64,000 bases of DNA from G963675935 sp963675935 (GTDB taxonomy: Bacteria; Planctomycetota; Planctomycetia; Pirellulales; Thermoguttaceae), in the NCBI GenBank assembly GCA_963675935.2, contig OY780964.2, forward strand, positions 1,550,001 to 1,614,000, in the 5' to 3' direction. The notes beneath the pieces were generated by a model. It was given only the letters and a program-made list of their open reading frames with translations. It was not told where the DNA came from and did not search any database. Of this stretch, positions 26,369 through 33,667 are shown piece after piece. Position 1 is the first letter of the stretch, and each line of letters starts with the position of its first letter. Both the position numbers and the translations under genes were made by a program.

Positions 26369-27729
26369 TCCGGCAAGCCGCCGCCACGGCAGCAGGCTTA
26401 TCGCTGCTCTTTCTGGTGGTCTACGGCGGCACAAGCTGGATTACTTCGCTGCGCACCGACGTGGGAACCTGCCGCTTCGGCTGGGAACGGTTCATCCCGT
26501 TTGTCCCGCTGATGGTGATTCCCTACATGTCGATCGACTTGTTCTTTGTCGCGGCCCCGTTTCTGGCCGCCGACCGTCGCGAGCTAACGGTATTCCGCCG
26601 CCGCGTCGCCATGGCCATTCTCGTCGCCGGCGCGTGCTTCCTCGCCGTGCCGCTTCGGTTGGATGTCGAGCGGCCTCAACTCGAAGGCTGGCTCGGCGTG
26701 CTGTTCGGCTGGTTCTTCGCGGCCGACCGTCCTTACAATCTTTGCCCCTCGCTGCACATCGCATTGCGGACGCTGCTGGCCGAGATTTATGTGCGCCACG
26801 CCCGCGGGCCATCGAAGGCGATTACCCACCTGTGGTTTTTTCTGGTCGGGCTATCGACGCTGCTGACCTACCAGCATCACGTGATCGACGTGTTGAGCGG
26901 ATTCGTGCTGGCCGCCGTATGTTTTTACGCGATTCCGGCCGTCGAACGCCGGCAGCCGCTCGCGCCGAATCGGCGCGTTGGAGCCTATTACGCGACGGGC
27001 GCCGTCGCCTTTTGCATTGCCGGCGCGCTTGCGCGGCCCTGGGGATTGCTTTTGCTCTGGCCCGCCGTATGTTGTACGATCGCCGCCGCGGGCTGCTTGA
27101 AGTTTGGGCCAGACATTTATCGAAAAACCGACGGGCGATTGCCGACGTCCACTCGACTCGCGCTCGCGCCGCTGTTGATCGGTCAAACCCTCTCGCTCTG
27201 GCACTATCGGCGCCGTTGCCGAGCGTGGGACAAAGCGACGCCGAACGTCTGGATCGGCCGAAAGCTGTCGAACAGCGAGGCGGTCGAGGCGGTAAACCGG
27301 GGCGTGACCGCCGTGTTGGATCTGACGGCCGAGTTCGCCGAGGCCGAGCCGTTCCTCGCGGTTCGGTATTTGAACGTCCCCATTTTGGATCTCACCGCGC
27401 CGACGCCGGAACAGTTGGGGCGATGTTTGGCGTTTTTGTCGGAAAACGCGACCGATGGTATTGTGTATGTTCATTGCAAAATCGGCTATTCGCGGAGCGC
27501 GGCTGTGGTGGGGGCCTTCTTGATGGCCTCCGGCCGTGCAGCGTCGGCCGAGGCGACCGTGGCCCGATTGCGAAAGATTCGTCCCAGCGTGGTAATCCGG
27601 CCCGAGGTCGCCATGATGCTCGATCAGTTCGAGAAGTCTCTAAATCGACGCCGTGACGGGATCGAAATGGAGCGAAATTCATCTGCCGTCCCCTTGCCTC
27701 TTCCGACGTCGCCGGGTCTACTTGCCTGA
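26323..27729 (+). CDS. PAP2 phosphatase fused to dual-specificity phosphatase, YnbD-like
   Basis: 468 residues from GTG 26323, which has CAGGAG 8 nt upstream and overlaps the preceding gene by 46 nt, implying translational coupling. Six or so membrane helices carry PAP2 motifs: CPSLHIALR (~142-147) and TYQHHVIDVLSG (~181-192), as in lipid phosphate phosphatases. A soluble C-terminal domain has HCKIGYSRS (~384-392), the HCx5R signature of Cys-based dual-specificity phosphatases. The same architecture is found in E. coli YnbD (about 430 residues). It probably dephosphorylates a lipid-phosphate intermediate at the membrane. Its stop codon abuts the murD ATG. Confidence 0.86.
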   Translation: MGNLHGVVGAPRGRLIRQAAATAAGLSLLFLVVYGGTSWITSLRTDVGTCRFGWERFIPFVPLMVIPYMSIDLFFVAAPFLAADRRELTVFRRRVAMAILVAGACFLAVPLRLDVERPQLEGWLGVLFGWFFAADRPYNLCPSLHIALRTLLAEIYVRHARGPSKAITHLWFFLVGLSTLLTYQHHVIDVLSGFVLAAVCFYAIPAVERRQPLAPNRRVGAYYATGAVAFCIAGALARPWGLLLLWPAVCCTIAAAGCLKFGPDIYRKTDGRLPTSTRLALAPLLIGQTLSLWHYRRRCRAWDKATPNVWIGRKLSNSEAVEAVNRGVTAVLDLTAEFAEAEPFLAVRYLNVPILDLTAPTPEQLGRCLAFLSENATDGIVYVHCKIGYSRSAAVVGAFLMASGRAASAEATVARLRKIRPSVVIRPEVAMMLDQFEKSLNRRRDGIEMERNSSAVPLPLPTSPGLLA

Positions 27730-29112
27730 ATGAGCATCGACTATCGCGGCCTTCGGGCGACAATTTTGGGGCTGGGGCATTTCGGCGGCGGCACGGCCGC
27801 GGCGCGATGGCTCGCGCATCGAGGCGCTAGGGTCACTGTAACCGATCTGGCCGACGAAAACGCACTGGCCGATTCGCTGCCGCTGCTGGCCGATGCGCCG
27901 ATCGCCGAGCTGCATCTCGGCGGCCATTGCGAGGAGGATTTCCTGAACGCCGACCTCGTCGTGGTCAATCCGGCGGTTCGGCCCGACAGTCCTTGGCTCG
28001 CCTTGGCCCGGCGCGGACCTGCCCGTCTCTGCACCGAACTGGAATTGTTCATGGAAAACTGCCCGGCGCGGATCATTGGCGTCACCGGGAGTAATGGAAA
28101 ATCGACCACCGCGGCCATGATCGCCGCGATTCTGACTGCCGCCGGTCGCCGAAATTACTTGGGCGGCAACATCGGCGGCAGCCTGTTGGATCGATTGTCT
28201 GAAATCGGCTCGGAGGATTGGGGCGTGCTGGAAATCAGCAGCTTTCAGTTGTGGCACTTTTCGGCCGGCGTCAAAATGCCTACGGTCGCCGTCGTCACCG
28301 GCTGCACGCCGAACCATCTCGATTGGCACGGCACGTTTTCCGACTACGCGGCGGCCAAGCAGCGGATTTTGGTCGGGCAAACTTCTTCGGACGCCGCCGT
28401 GCTCAGTCCGTTCGATGCCGAGGTGGCATCATGGCGGCCGTTGGTTCGCGGGCGATTGGCGACAGAGCCGCGTACACCTCACACTCCGTGTGAGGTCATG
28501 CGGTTGGAACCTCATGCGAATGAAAAGTCCATGAAGATCGCTCTACCTCACGCGGAGCATGAGGAGTACGAGCTTTCCGTGCCGGGCCGGCATAATCGCA
28601 TGAACGCCACATGCGCTGCTTCGGCTGCTTCGGCCGCCAGCTGCGACATGGAAGCTATTCGCCTAGGTCTGCAATCGTTTCGTGGCTTGCCGCAACGGTT
28701 GGAGTGGATGGCAACGGTCGAGGGCCGCATGTTCTACAACGATTCGACGGCCACCACGCCCGAATCGACCATCGCCGCGCTCGAATCGCTCGACTCGCCC
28801 GTCTGGCTGTTGGCGGGCGGAAAGGACAAGGGGTTCGACTTTCGGCCGCTTGCGGCGGAGATCGCGGGACGGGCGCGTGGAGCGGCGTTTTTTGGGACGG
28901 TTCGCAGTGAGTTGCTTGCACGGGTCGCGGCTGCCGATCCCGATTTTTGTTGCGCGGCCGTCGAGACGATGGACGAGGCGTTCGAGTGGTGCCGCTCGCG
29001 GATGCGGCCCGGCGACTCCCTGGTGTTATCGCCCGGTTGCGCCAGCACCGATCAGTTTCGGAACTTCCGCCATCGTGGCGAGCGTTTCGCGGAGTTGGTT
29101 CGGCGATTGTAG
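27730..29112 (+). CDS. murD: UDP-N-acetylmuramoyl-L-alanine:D-glutamate ligase with a repeat inserted in frame
   Basis: 460 residues of a peptidoglycan precursor Mur ligase (cytosol). The Rossmann start is ILGLGHFGGGTAAARWL, the ATP loop is GVTGSNGKST (~117-126), NHLDWHGTFSDYAAAKQRI is the conserved central segment, and VEGRMFYNDSTATTPESTIAAL plus GGKDKGFDF are C-terminal domain hallmarks of MurD. ATG 27730 begins directly after the TGA of the YnbD-like gene. Between ~248 and 280 the sequence departs from the family (TPHTPCEVMRLEPHANEKSM...): this is the translation of a palindromic element at 28471-28570, in frame and just before the LSVPGRHNRMN motif. It is presumably tolerated as a surface loop. 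Confidence 0.92.
   Translation: MSIDYRGLRATILGLGHFGGGTAAARWLAHRGARVTVTDLADENALADSLPLLADAPIAELHLGGHCEEDFLNADLVVVNPAVRPDSPWLALARRGPARLCTELELFMENCPARIIGVTGSNGKSTTAAMIAAILTAAGRRNYLGGNIGGSLLDRLSEIGSEDWGVLEISSFQLWHFSAGVKMPTVAVVTGCTPNHLDWHGTFSDYAAAKQRILVGQTSSDAAVLSPFDAEVASWRPLVRGRLATEPRTPHTPCEVMRLEPHANEKSMKIALPHAEHEEYELSVPGRHNRMNATCAASAASAASCDMEAIRLGLQSFRGLPQRLEWMATVEGRMFYNDSTATTPESTIAALESLDSPVWLLAGGKDKGFDFRPLAAEIAGRARGAAFFGTVRSELLARVAAADPDFCCAAVETMDEAFEWCRSRMRPGDSLVLSPGCASTDQFRNFRHRGERFAELVRRL
28471..28570. repeat. Palindromic repeat family H inside murD
   Basis: CGTACACCTCACACTCCGTG at the left and CTACCTCACGCGGAGCATGA then GGAGTACG at the right form an imperfect inverted repeat. Related sequences lie at ~30.65 and 32.83 kb outside genes. 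Here it is fully coding, with no stop codon or frame change. Confidence 0.8.
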
Positions 29113-29188
29113 AACGGAATTCATTTCGTTCAGTGTATGGGGTGGGACAAGTTCCGGTGCCGGGCCGATCAATTTTCCTAAAGATGGA

Positions 29189-29207
29189 TGTAGGAGGCGC
29201 CTCCTAC
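29189..29207. repeat. Collapsed copy of repeat family D
   Basis: TGTAGGAGGCGCCTCCTAC is a perfect palindrome. It equals the two outer arms of family D joined together with the central ~50 bp missing, as a deletion between arms would give. Confidence 0.75.
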
Positions 29208-29247
29208 TGCAATAACCGGATTCGCTCTGCCCAAGGGGAAGTCAGAA

Positions 29248-29397
29248 GAACTGCAAAGTCACATTTTTGGGATAGATGGAAAAACCGTCATTCTGAGCGC
29301 AGCGAAGAATCTCGTTGGCCCGAGGGAACTTACGTGATACCACGGAGATTCTTCGCTGCGCTCAGAATGACGGTTTCCTGGACTTTGCAATTCTCCT
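29248..29397. repeat. Palindromic repeat family A (copy 3)
   Basis: Core AAACCGTCATTCTGAGCGCA and its reverse complement lie within outer arms CTGCAAAGTC and GACTTTGCAA. The centre reads GAACTTACGTGATACC, uninterrupted, and serves as the reference for the copy at 14.9 kb that carries an insertion. Confidence 0.88.
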
Positions 29398-29454
29398 GAA
29401 TGGGAAATTGGGGCCTTTTTTTTGCCCGCCGGTTTGTGGTAGAATAGGGGAATC

Positions 29455-29847
29455 ATGCCAATCAAAATCATTGCTTACGAACAAATGGACGCCGCCCCGG
29501 TCGATTCCGAGGGCGCCGTGAACTGCCGGATGTGCTGCCTGATCGGCCCCAACGACGCCGCGCCGAGTTTCTCGATGCGGCAATTCGAGATCGGCCCCGG
29601 AGGCCATACGCCCCTGCATTCGCACGCCCACGAGCACGAAGCCTTCATCCTCGAGGGCGAGGGCGTGTTGTTCGACGGCCAGCGCGAACATGCGCTGCGG
29701 CGGGGCGTCGCGGTTCTCGTGCCGCCGAACCAATCGCACCAATTCCGCAACGCCGGCCAAGGCGCGTTGAAGTTTCTGTGTTTGATTCCGCATCCGTTGC
29801 GCGGAATGCGCGGGCCGTGCGCCGCCGCCTGCGGCTGCGATGGGTAA
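29455..29847 (+). CDS. Cupin-domain protein with Cys-rich tail
   Basis: A single-domain cupin of 130 residues. Motif 1 is GGHTPLHSHAHEHEAFILEGEG with the H-x-H...E metal ligands (HSHAHEHE), and motif 2 is near PPNQSHQFRNAG with the last His. The C-terminus GPCAAACGCDG holds four Cys that could bind metal, an uncommon addition. Likely a metal-dependent enzyme or sensor; the substrate is not readable. Confidence 0.82.
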   Translation: MPIKIIAYEQMDAAPVDSEGAVNCRMCCLIGPNDAAPSFSMRQFEIGPGGHTPLHSHAHEHEAFILEGEGVLFDGQREHALRRGVAVLVPPNQSHQFRNAGQGALKFLCLIPHPLRGMRGPCAAACGCDG

Positions 29848-29850
29848 AAT

Positions 29851-29917
29851 TGTAGGAGGCGACTCCCGTCGCCGATGATCGGAGATTTTGCTTCGGCGAC
29901 GGGAGTTGCCTCCTACA
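29851..29917. repeat. Palindromic repeat family D (copy 2)
   Basis: TGTAGGAGGCGACTCCCGTC...GGGAGTTGCCTCCTACA, a 67-bp hairpin filling the gap between the cupin gene and the acyltransferase gene. Confidence 0.87.
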
Positions 29918-29930
29918 GCCGGATTTTTCC

Positions 29931-30647
29931 ATGAAGCTCGACAACCCCTTCCTGCACAAACTCGGCGGCCTTCTGGCTTCGGCGGCCGTGCGCCGGTGGA
30001 TGGGCACGCTCGACTACAAGGTTCTTTACGAAGATCGAACCGTCGACCCGGTGTTTCCCGAGTGCCGGGGGCAGAAAATCTATATTTTCTGGCACGAATA
30101 CATTTTGTTCCCGCTGTTTCTGCGGGGACACTGCAACATGGCGATGCTGCTGAGCCGGCATCGCGACGCGGAAATCCTCTCCCACGCGGCGCATCATCTG
30201 GGCTTCGAGTTTGTTCGCGGCTCGACCAACCGTGGCGGCGTGGCGGCCCTTCGCGAGTTGCTCGATCGAAGCCGCACGATGCACCTGACGATCACGCCCG
30301 ACGGCCCGCGCGGTCCGCGCCGGCAGTTGGCGCCCGGCTGCGTCTATTTGGCCTCGAAGCTCGGGCTGCCGTTGGTGTTGATGGGTTTTGGGCACGATCG
30401 GCCTTGGCGCGCGCGCAGCGCGTGGGACCAATTCGCCGTGCCGCGTCCATACAGCCGCGCCCGCGCGTCGGTCAGCGGCGAAATTTTCATTCCGCCGGAC
30501 CTGGACCGCGACGGTCTCGAGCATCATCGCCAAGAGATCGAGCGGCGGCTGAACGCTTTGACCGACGAGGCCGAGGCGTGGGCGGCCTCCGGCCTTCACA
30601 AGCCGGGGCAGAGCCGACTTTATCGCTGCGGGCAAGGGCTTGGGTAA
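29931..30647 (+). CDS. Lysophospholipid acyltransferase-like protein, DUF374
   Basis: 238 residues. It matches DUF374 (LpxL/LPLAT-related): IYIFWHEYILFPLFLRGH near the N-terminus gives the catalytic His region, LLSRHRDAEILSHAAHHLGFEFVRGSTNRGG the central block, and LTITPDGPRGPRRQLAPGC the phosphate-binding block. The family is expected to acylate a lipid A-type or phospholipid acceptor at the inner membrane. It begins 14 nt after the family D hairpin. Confidence 0.85.
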   Translation: MKLDNPFLHKLGGLLASAAVRRWMGTLDYKVLYEDRTVDPVFPECRGQKIYIFWHEYILFPLFLRGHCNMAMLLSRHRDAEILSHAAHHLGFEFVRGSTNRGGVAALRELLDRSRTMHLTITPDGPRGPRRQLAPGCVYLASKLGLPLVLMGFGHDRPWRARSAWDQFAVPRPYSRARASVSGEIFIPPDLDRDGLEHHRQEIERRLNALTDEAEAWAASGLHKPGQSRLYRCGQGLG

Positions 30648-30789
30648 GGTCGTACTCCTCACGCGAAGCGTAAGGAATACAACAAACAGTATCGGATTCA
30701 CCGCTAAAAACGCGGTTGGACGGCATCTTTCAATTTCATATACTTGTGATATACTGGAATTGCCTCAATTCGAGGGGAGGAGAATTGCC

Positions 30790-31101
30790 ATGCCCACGGT
30801 TGAATATGTCCATATTGCAGTCGGCGCCGACAACGTGCCGATGGTGGCCGGTACACAAATCAAGGTGCTGGAAATTGCGCAGGACCATCTCGTTCATGGT
30901 TGGAATGCCGACGACATCCATCGCGAGTTTCCCCAGTTGAGTTTAGGGCAAATCCACAGCGCTTTGGGCTACTACTACGATCATCAGGAAGAGCTTGACG
31001 CGGAAATCCAGCGCCGGCGGGAAATGGTTGAGCAACTCCGAGTTCGTATGGGCGATGGCCCCATGACTGACATACTTCAAGCAATGAGGCAGCCATCGTG
31101 A
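30790..31101 (+). CDS. DUF433 antitoxin
   Basis: 103 residues. ATG 30790 is preceded by GGGGAGGAG, a strong ribosome-binding site; the frame opens ~50 codons earlier without one. VPMVAGTQIKVLEIAQDHLVHGWNADDIHREFPQLSLGQIHSALGYYYDH is the DUF433 winged-helix-like antitoxin core. It overlaps the toxin gene by 4 nt (GTGA), the usual type II arrangement, and probably represses the pair. Confidence 0.88.
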   Translation: MPTVEYVHIAVGADNVPMVAGTQIKVLEIAQDHLVHGWNADDIHREFPQLSLGQIHSALGYYYDHQEELDAEIQRRREMVEQLRVRMGDGPMTDILQAMRQPS

Positions 31102-31448
31102 GCTTAGCGCTCTACATGGATCATCATGTGCCTTCCGCCGTGACGGCGGGCCTGCGTCGTCGTAGGATTGATGTGTTGACCGCTCACGAGGATGGTTTCG
31201 CTCAATCGGCCGACGAGGCGATTTTGGATCGCGCCACGTCGCTTGGCCGCATCGTGTTTACCCAAGATGAAGATTTTCTGACAATTGCCAGCCAATGGCG
31301 GCGCTCCGATCGTCCTTTTGCCGGTGTAATCTTTGGGACTCAAGAAGGTCTGAGCATTGGCCAAGCCGTCGAATGGTTGGAGCTTATCGCCAAGGCATCG
31401 GAGCCGGGGCAAATGTTCGGTGGCGTTCAGTTCATCCCGCTACGATAA
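31098..31448 (+). CDS. DUF5615 PIN-like toxin
   Basis: 116 residues from GTG 31098. MSLALYMDHHVPSAVTAGLRRRRIDVLTAHEDG contains the first acidic residue (D8) of the Mut7-C/DUF5615 PIN-like fold, and GRIVFTQDEDFL the second acidic cluster. These proteins are presumed ribonucleases paired with DUF433 antitoxins. A following hairpin (31465-31578) may end the operon. Confidence 0.87.
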   Translation: MSLALYMDHHVPSAVTAGLRRRRIDVLTAHEDGFAQSADEAILDRATSLGRIVFTQDEDFLTIASQWRRSDRPFAGVIFGTQEGLSIGQAVEWLELIAKASEPGQMFGGVQFIPLR

Positions 31449-31464
31449 CGCACTTTGATAAAGG

Positions 31465-31578
31465 AAACTAAAGGGGGCGGGAGTCCTTTTGCTTGCTTAT
31501 CCTCCGCCGGAAACGCTTAATAGTCGAGCAGCTTTTGCTTTTGCCATAACAAAGACTCCCGACCCCTTTGTTACTTTG
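31465..31578. repeat. Palindromic repeat family G (full copy)
   Basis: AAAGGGGGCGGGAGTCCTTT at the left and ACAAAGACTCCCGACCCCTT at the right are inverted around ~70 bp. The right arm recurs exactly, on the other strand, inside scpB at 50358-50378, and a partial copy is near 32583. Confidence 0.85.
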
Positions 31579-31842
31579 TTACTTCCTATCACTGTCGCGG
31601 AGTGGTGGAAGTTTTCTGTTCCACCATTGCAGTGCCTCTCTTTTGATCGTCGCTCCTTCATTTGGCTTTTTGACAAAGGCTCCTTCACCTGACCAATAGT
31701 AGGCATATCCATCGATCTCAACGAGTACACCACTGGGCTTCATGGCAACTGGCAGGGATTGAAAACCCTGCCCCGGCGATTCCGAAACGCCCGCGCAAGC
31801 AAAGAGTGCAACAAGCGACGACAAAAACATCTTTGTTCTCAC
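31579..31842 (-). pseudogene. Truncated duplicate of the adjacent exported protein
   Basis: 87 codons: a signal-like start MRTKMFLSSLVALFACAGVSE, then GVLVEIDGYAYYWSGEGAFVKKPNEGATIK and WWNRKLPPLRDSDRK. It aligns along its whole length with the first ~85 residues of the neighbouring gene (31882-32574), then stops within a few bases of the family G repeat. The remaining two thirds of the paralogue are absent. It may still be translated as a short exported peptide. Confidence 0.7.
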
Positions 31843-31881
31843 GTGAGTGACTTCCCTTTTCCCTTTTTCCGACTTATCTGC

Positions 31882-32574
31882 TCATTTGCCGCTGTAATCG
31901 TTGACGAGGAAACGTGCGGCTTTTTTGGGTTCGGTAAGTATGAGCGGATAGAACTCGTGGTCCTTGCCGTCTTTGTCCTTGAGCACCAGCGGCTTGTCGC
32001 CGATGCCCAGATGCTGTTTGTCCTTCGGCGAGCCGGGGTGGGTAAATTCGTATTCTGCGATGGCATCATCGCCCTCAAGCCTCCCACCGATCTTTTTTTC
32101 AACCCACGCTGAACGGTCGGTTAGTTTCTCAATCCACGCTGAATTATTAGTCAATGCTTCCTTCTCCGTGACCACGATAACGCGGCCCTCATCATCTACG
32201 GACAGGTGCTTATGATCGCCGACCAGCAAAACGGTCACGATCTTTCCACCGATGCGCCAATAGTCTTCCCCTTTGGGGGCGCGTATTTTGCCACCTCCCA
32301 TTACCTGGATGATCTCAACTTTCTTATCACTGTTGCGGAGTGGAGGAAGCTTTCTGTTCCACCATTGCAGTCTCTCACTCTTGATCGTCGCTCCTTCGTT
32401 TGGCTTTTCGATAAAGGATCCTTCGCCCGACCAATAATAGGCGCGGCCATCAATCACCACGAGTACCCCGGCAGGCTTGATGGCAACCGGCAAGAATTGA
32501 ACCCCCCCCAAGGCTTCTGAAACGCTTACGCAAGCCAAGAGTGTGAGCAACGACAGTAAAATCTTTTCTCTCAT
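31882..32574 (-). CDS. Exported hypothetical protein
   Basis: 230 residues from ATG 32574 (MREKILLSLLTLLACVSVSEA is a signal peptide); the frame continues upstream through a repeat and is not believed. The body has GVLVVIDGRAYYWSGEGSFIEKPNEGATIK, a strand-rich domain, then KVEIIQVMGGGKIRAPKGEDYWRIGGKIVTVLLVGDHKHL and a C-terminal HEFYPLILTEPKKAARFLV. No known family. It lies next to a truncated duplicate of itself. Confidence 0.7.
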   Translation of the reverse strand: MREKILLSLLTLLACVSVSEALGGVQFLPVAIKPAGVLVVIDGRAYYWSGEGSFIEKPNEGATIKSERLQWWNRKLPPLRNSDKKVEIIQVMGGGKIRAPKGEDYWRIGGKIVTVLLVGDHKHLSVDDEGRVIVVTEKEALTNNSAWIEKLTDRSAWVEKKIGGRLEGDDAIAEYEFTHPGSPKDKQHLGIGDKPLVLKDKDGKDHEFYPLILTEPKKAARFLVNDYSGK

Positions 32575-32830
32575 GAGAAGTCTAAAAGGGCGGGAGTCTT
32601 TGTTTCGTTCAACCGGAAGCCGAAACGCGGACGCGGCTCGTAGCGGCCATGTTTCCGTTTCAACTCTCGACTTCACTTGCCGACGCCTACACACTACGGA
32701 GCGCGAATCATCATCCATTCGCGGGGACTTGTCAAGCTGGCCCAAGAACTTTCCTTGAATTCTCCCGGACCATCTGCTATAAGGACCAGTGAATCAATAA
32801 GTGTTGCATCTCGGAACGTACTCCGCAAGC

Positions 32831-32884
32831 TCCGCGTGAGGTAGTGTGGCGCCTCGACCTCACTCGGAGAGTGAGGAGTACGAC
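32831..32884. repeat. Palindromic repeat family H, intergenic copy
   Basis: CTCCGCGTGAGGTAG and CTCACTCGGAGAGTGAGGAG are followed by TACGA. It is related to the element inside murD and to the short form at 30654-30672 (CTCCTCACGCGAAGCGTAAG). Confidence 0.65.
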
Positions 32885-33224
32885 AACTAAGGTGGTCGCG
32901 TGTATAGCGACGGGAGAAAGCGTGGCCGAATATCCGCCGATCCCACCGCCACGGTCGCCAAGATATGTTGCCCACGATGACGCCGCGGCGGTTGGTGTCC
33001 GACGAGTTCAATTTGGCCGGGTACGAAGTGCTTTTTAGGGGCGAAAATCGGCGGCGAAGCGGCGGCAGAAGAGAGTTTTGCAACAGCGACTTTCTAAAAG
33101 AGGGGATTTTTGGGAAAGCAACTGTCGCTGTAACCCATTAGTATCTAGCAGGTTAGAGCGAGAGAAGACGACACCAAACCTGCAAAATTTCAGTGAGGCG
33201 TTGCAAAGCTCAAGCGTTCGCGGC

Positions 33225-33247
33225 CCTGCATTTTAGCAGGTTTTTTT
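33225..33247 (+). terminator. Weak terminator-like hairpin
   Basis: A five-base-pair stem (CCTGC/GCAGG) and a six-base loop are followed by TTTTTTT. No plus-strand gene was found directly upstream, so the relevance is uncertain. Confidence 0.3.
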
Positions 33248-33344
33248 AACCGACTGCTAAGGATCGGCGAAGCAATACTAGCTGCGTCCCCGTTTTAACT
33301 CCGCGTCCCCGTTTTAACTCCGTTTTAACTCCCCCCAACAAGAC

Positions 33345-33581
33345 TTATGGATCGTCCCAAGAATCGCGTTCCGCCCGCAATTGGGCATCAATGTCTTCAG
33401 CGGAACGGAGTTGCGGGGCCTTGCCGAAAACGTCAAAGATCGACGGTCGCTCATCGGCCGTTTCGTCTGCCAATTGTTGATACACGATCAATTCAGCACG
33501 GCCCTTGATCTCTGGCAAAGGACCGTCTGGAATGAAAACCTGATTTAAAAATGTTCCGCGAATGACGACAGGCGAGTCCAT
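33345..33581 (-). CDS. Orphan AbrB/DUF104-like antitoxin
   Basis: 78 residues; GGAGGGAGGG ~7 nt upstream of ATG 33581 is a very strong ribosome-binding site. VIRGTFLNQVFIPDGPLPEIKGRAELIVYQQ resembles the swapped-hairpin DNA-binding fold of VapB/AbrB-type antitoxins, and the tail SAEDIDAQLRAERDSWD resembles the toxin-wrapping helix of PIN-partner antitoxins. No PIN toxin gene follows. It lies 86 bp downstream of the FtsK-like gene. Confidence 0.65.
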   Translation of the reverse strand: MDSPVVIRGTFLNQVFIPDGPLPEIKGRAELIVYQQLADETADERPSIFDVFGKAPQLRSAEDIDAQLRAERDSWDDP

Positions 33582-33667
33582 AACCGCACCCTCCCTCCAA
33601 GTGGTATTGTAGACCAAAGCCAAAAGCCGGTCAACCATATCCACTATCGGCGATACGCTGTTTGCCG

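Larger units (their letters stand above)
29113..29454. other. Intergenic region between murD and the cupin gene, two repeats
   Basis: This 342-bp spacer is without a gene. It contains a collapsed family D hairpin (29189-29207) and a family A palindrome (29248-29397). TTGTGGTAGAATAGGGGAATC before the cupin ATG may hold the -10 box (TAGAAT), with no certain -35. Confidence 0.55.
32575..33344. other. 770-bp region without a recognised gene
   Basis: It contains a partial family G sequence (32583-32610), a family H palindrome (32831-32884), a small hairpin followed by seven T (33225-33247) and direct repeats of CGTCCCCGTTTTAACTCC at 33289-33335. Open frames here lack start signals and family features. 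The segment is unusually AT-rich and repetitive compared with its neighbours. Confidence 0.5.

Noticed and set aside
26202..27656. A 484-codon frame overlapping the YnbD-like gene
   Set aside because: It is the wrong frame on the same strand: Arg-rich, with no membrane helices or phosphatase motifs, whereas the 26323 frame has PAP2 and HCx5R signatures.
33140..33180. tRNA-like words (GGTTAGAGCG) in the intergenic stretch
   Set aside because: No cloverleaf could be built: the acceptor stem and T-arm are missing.
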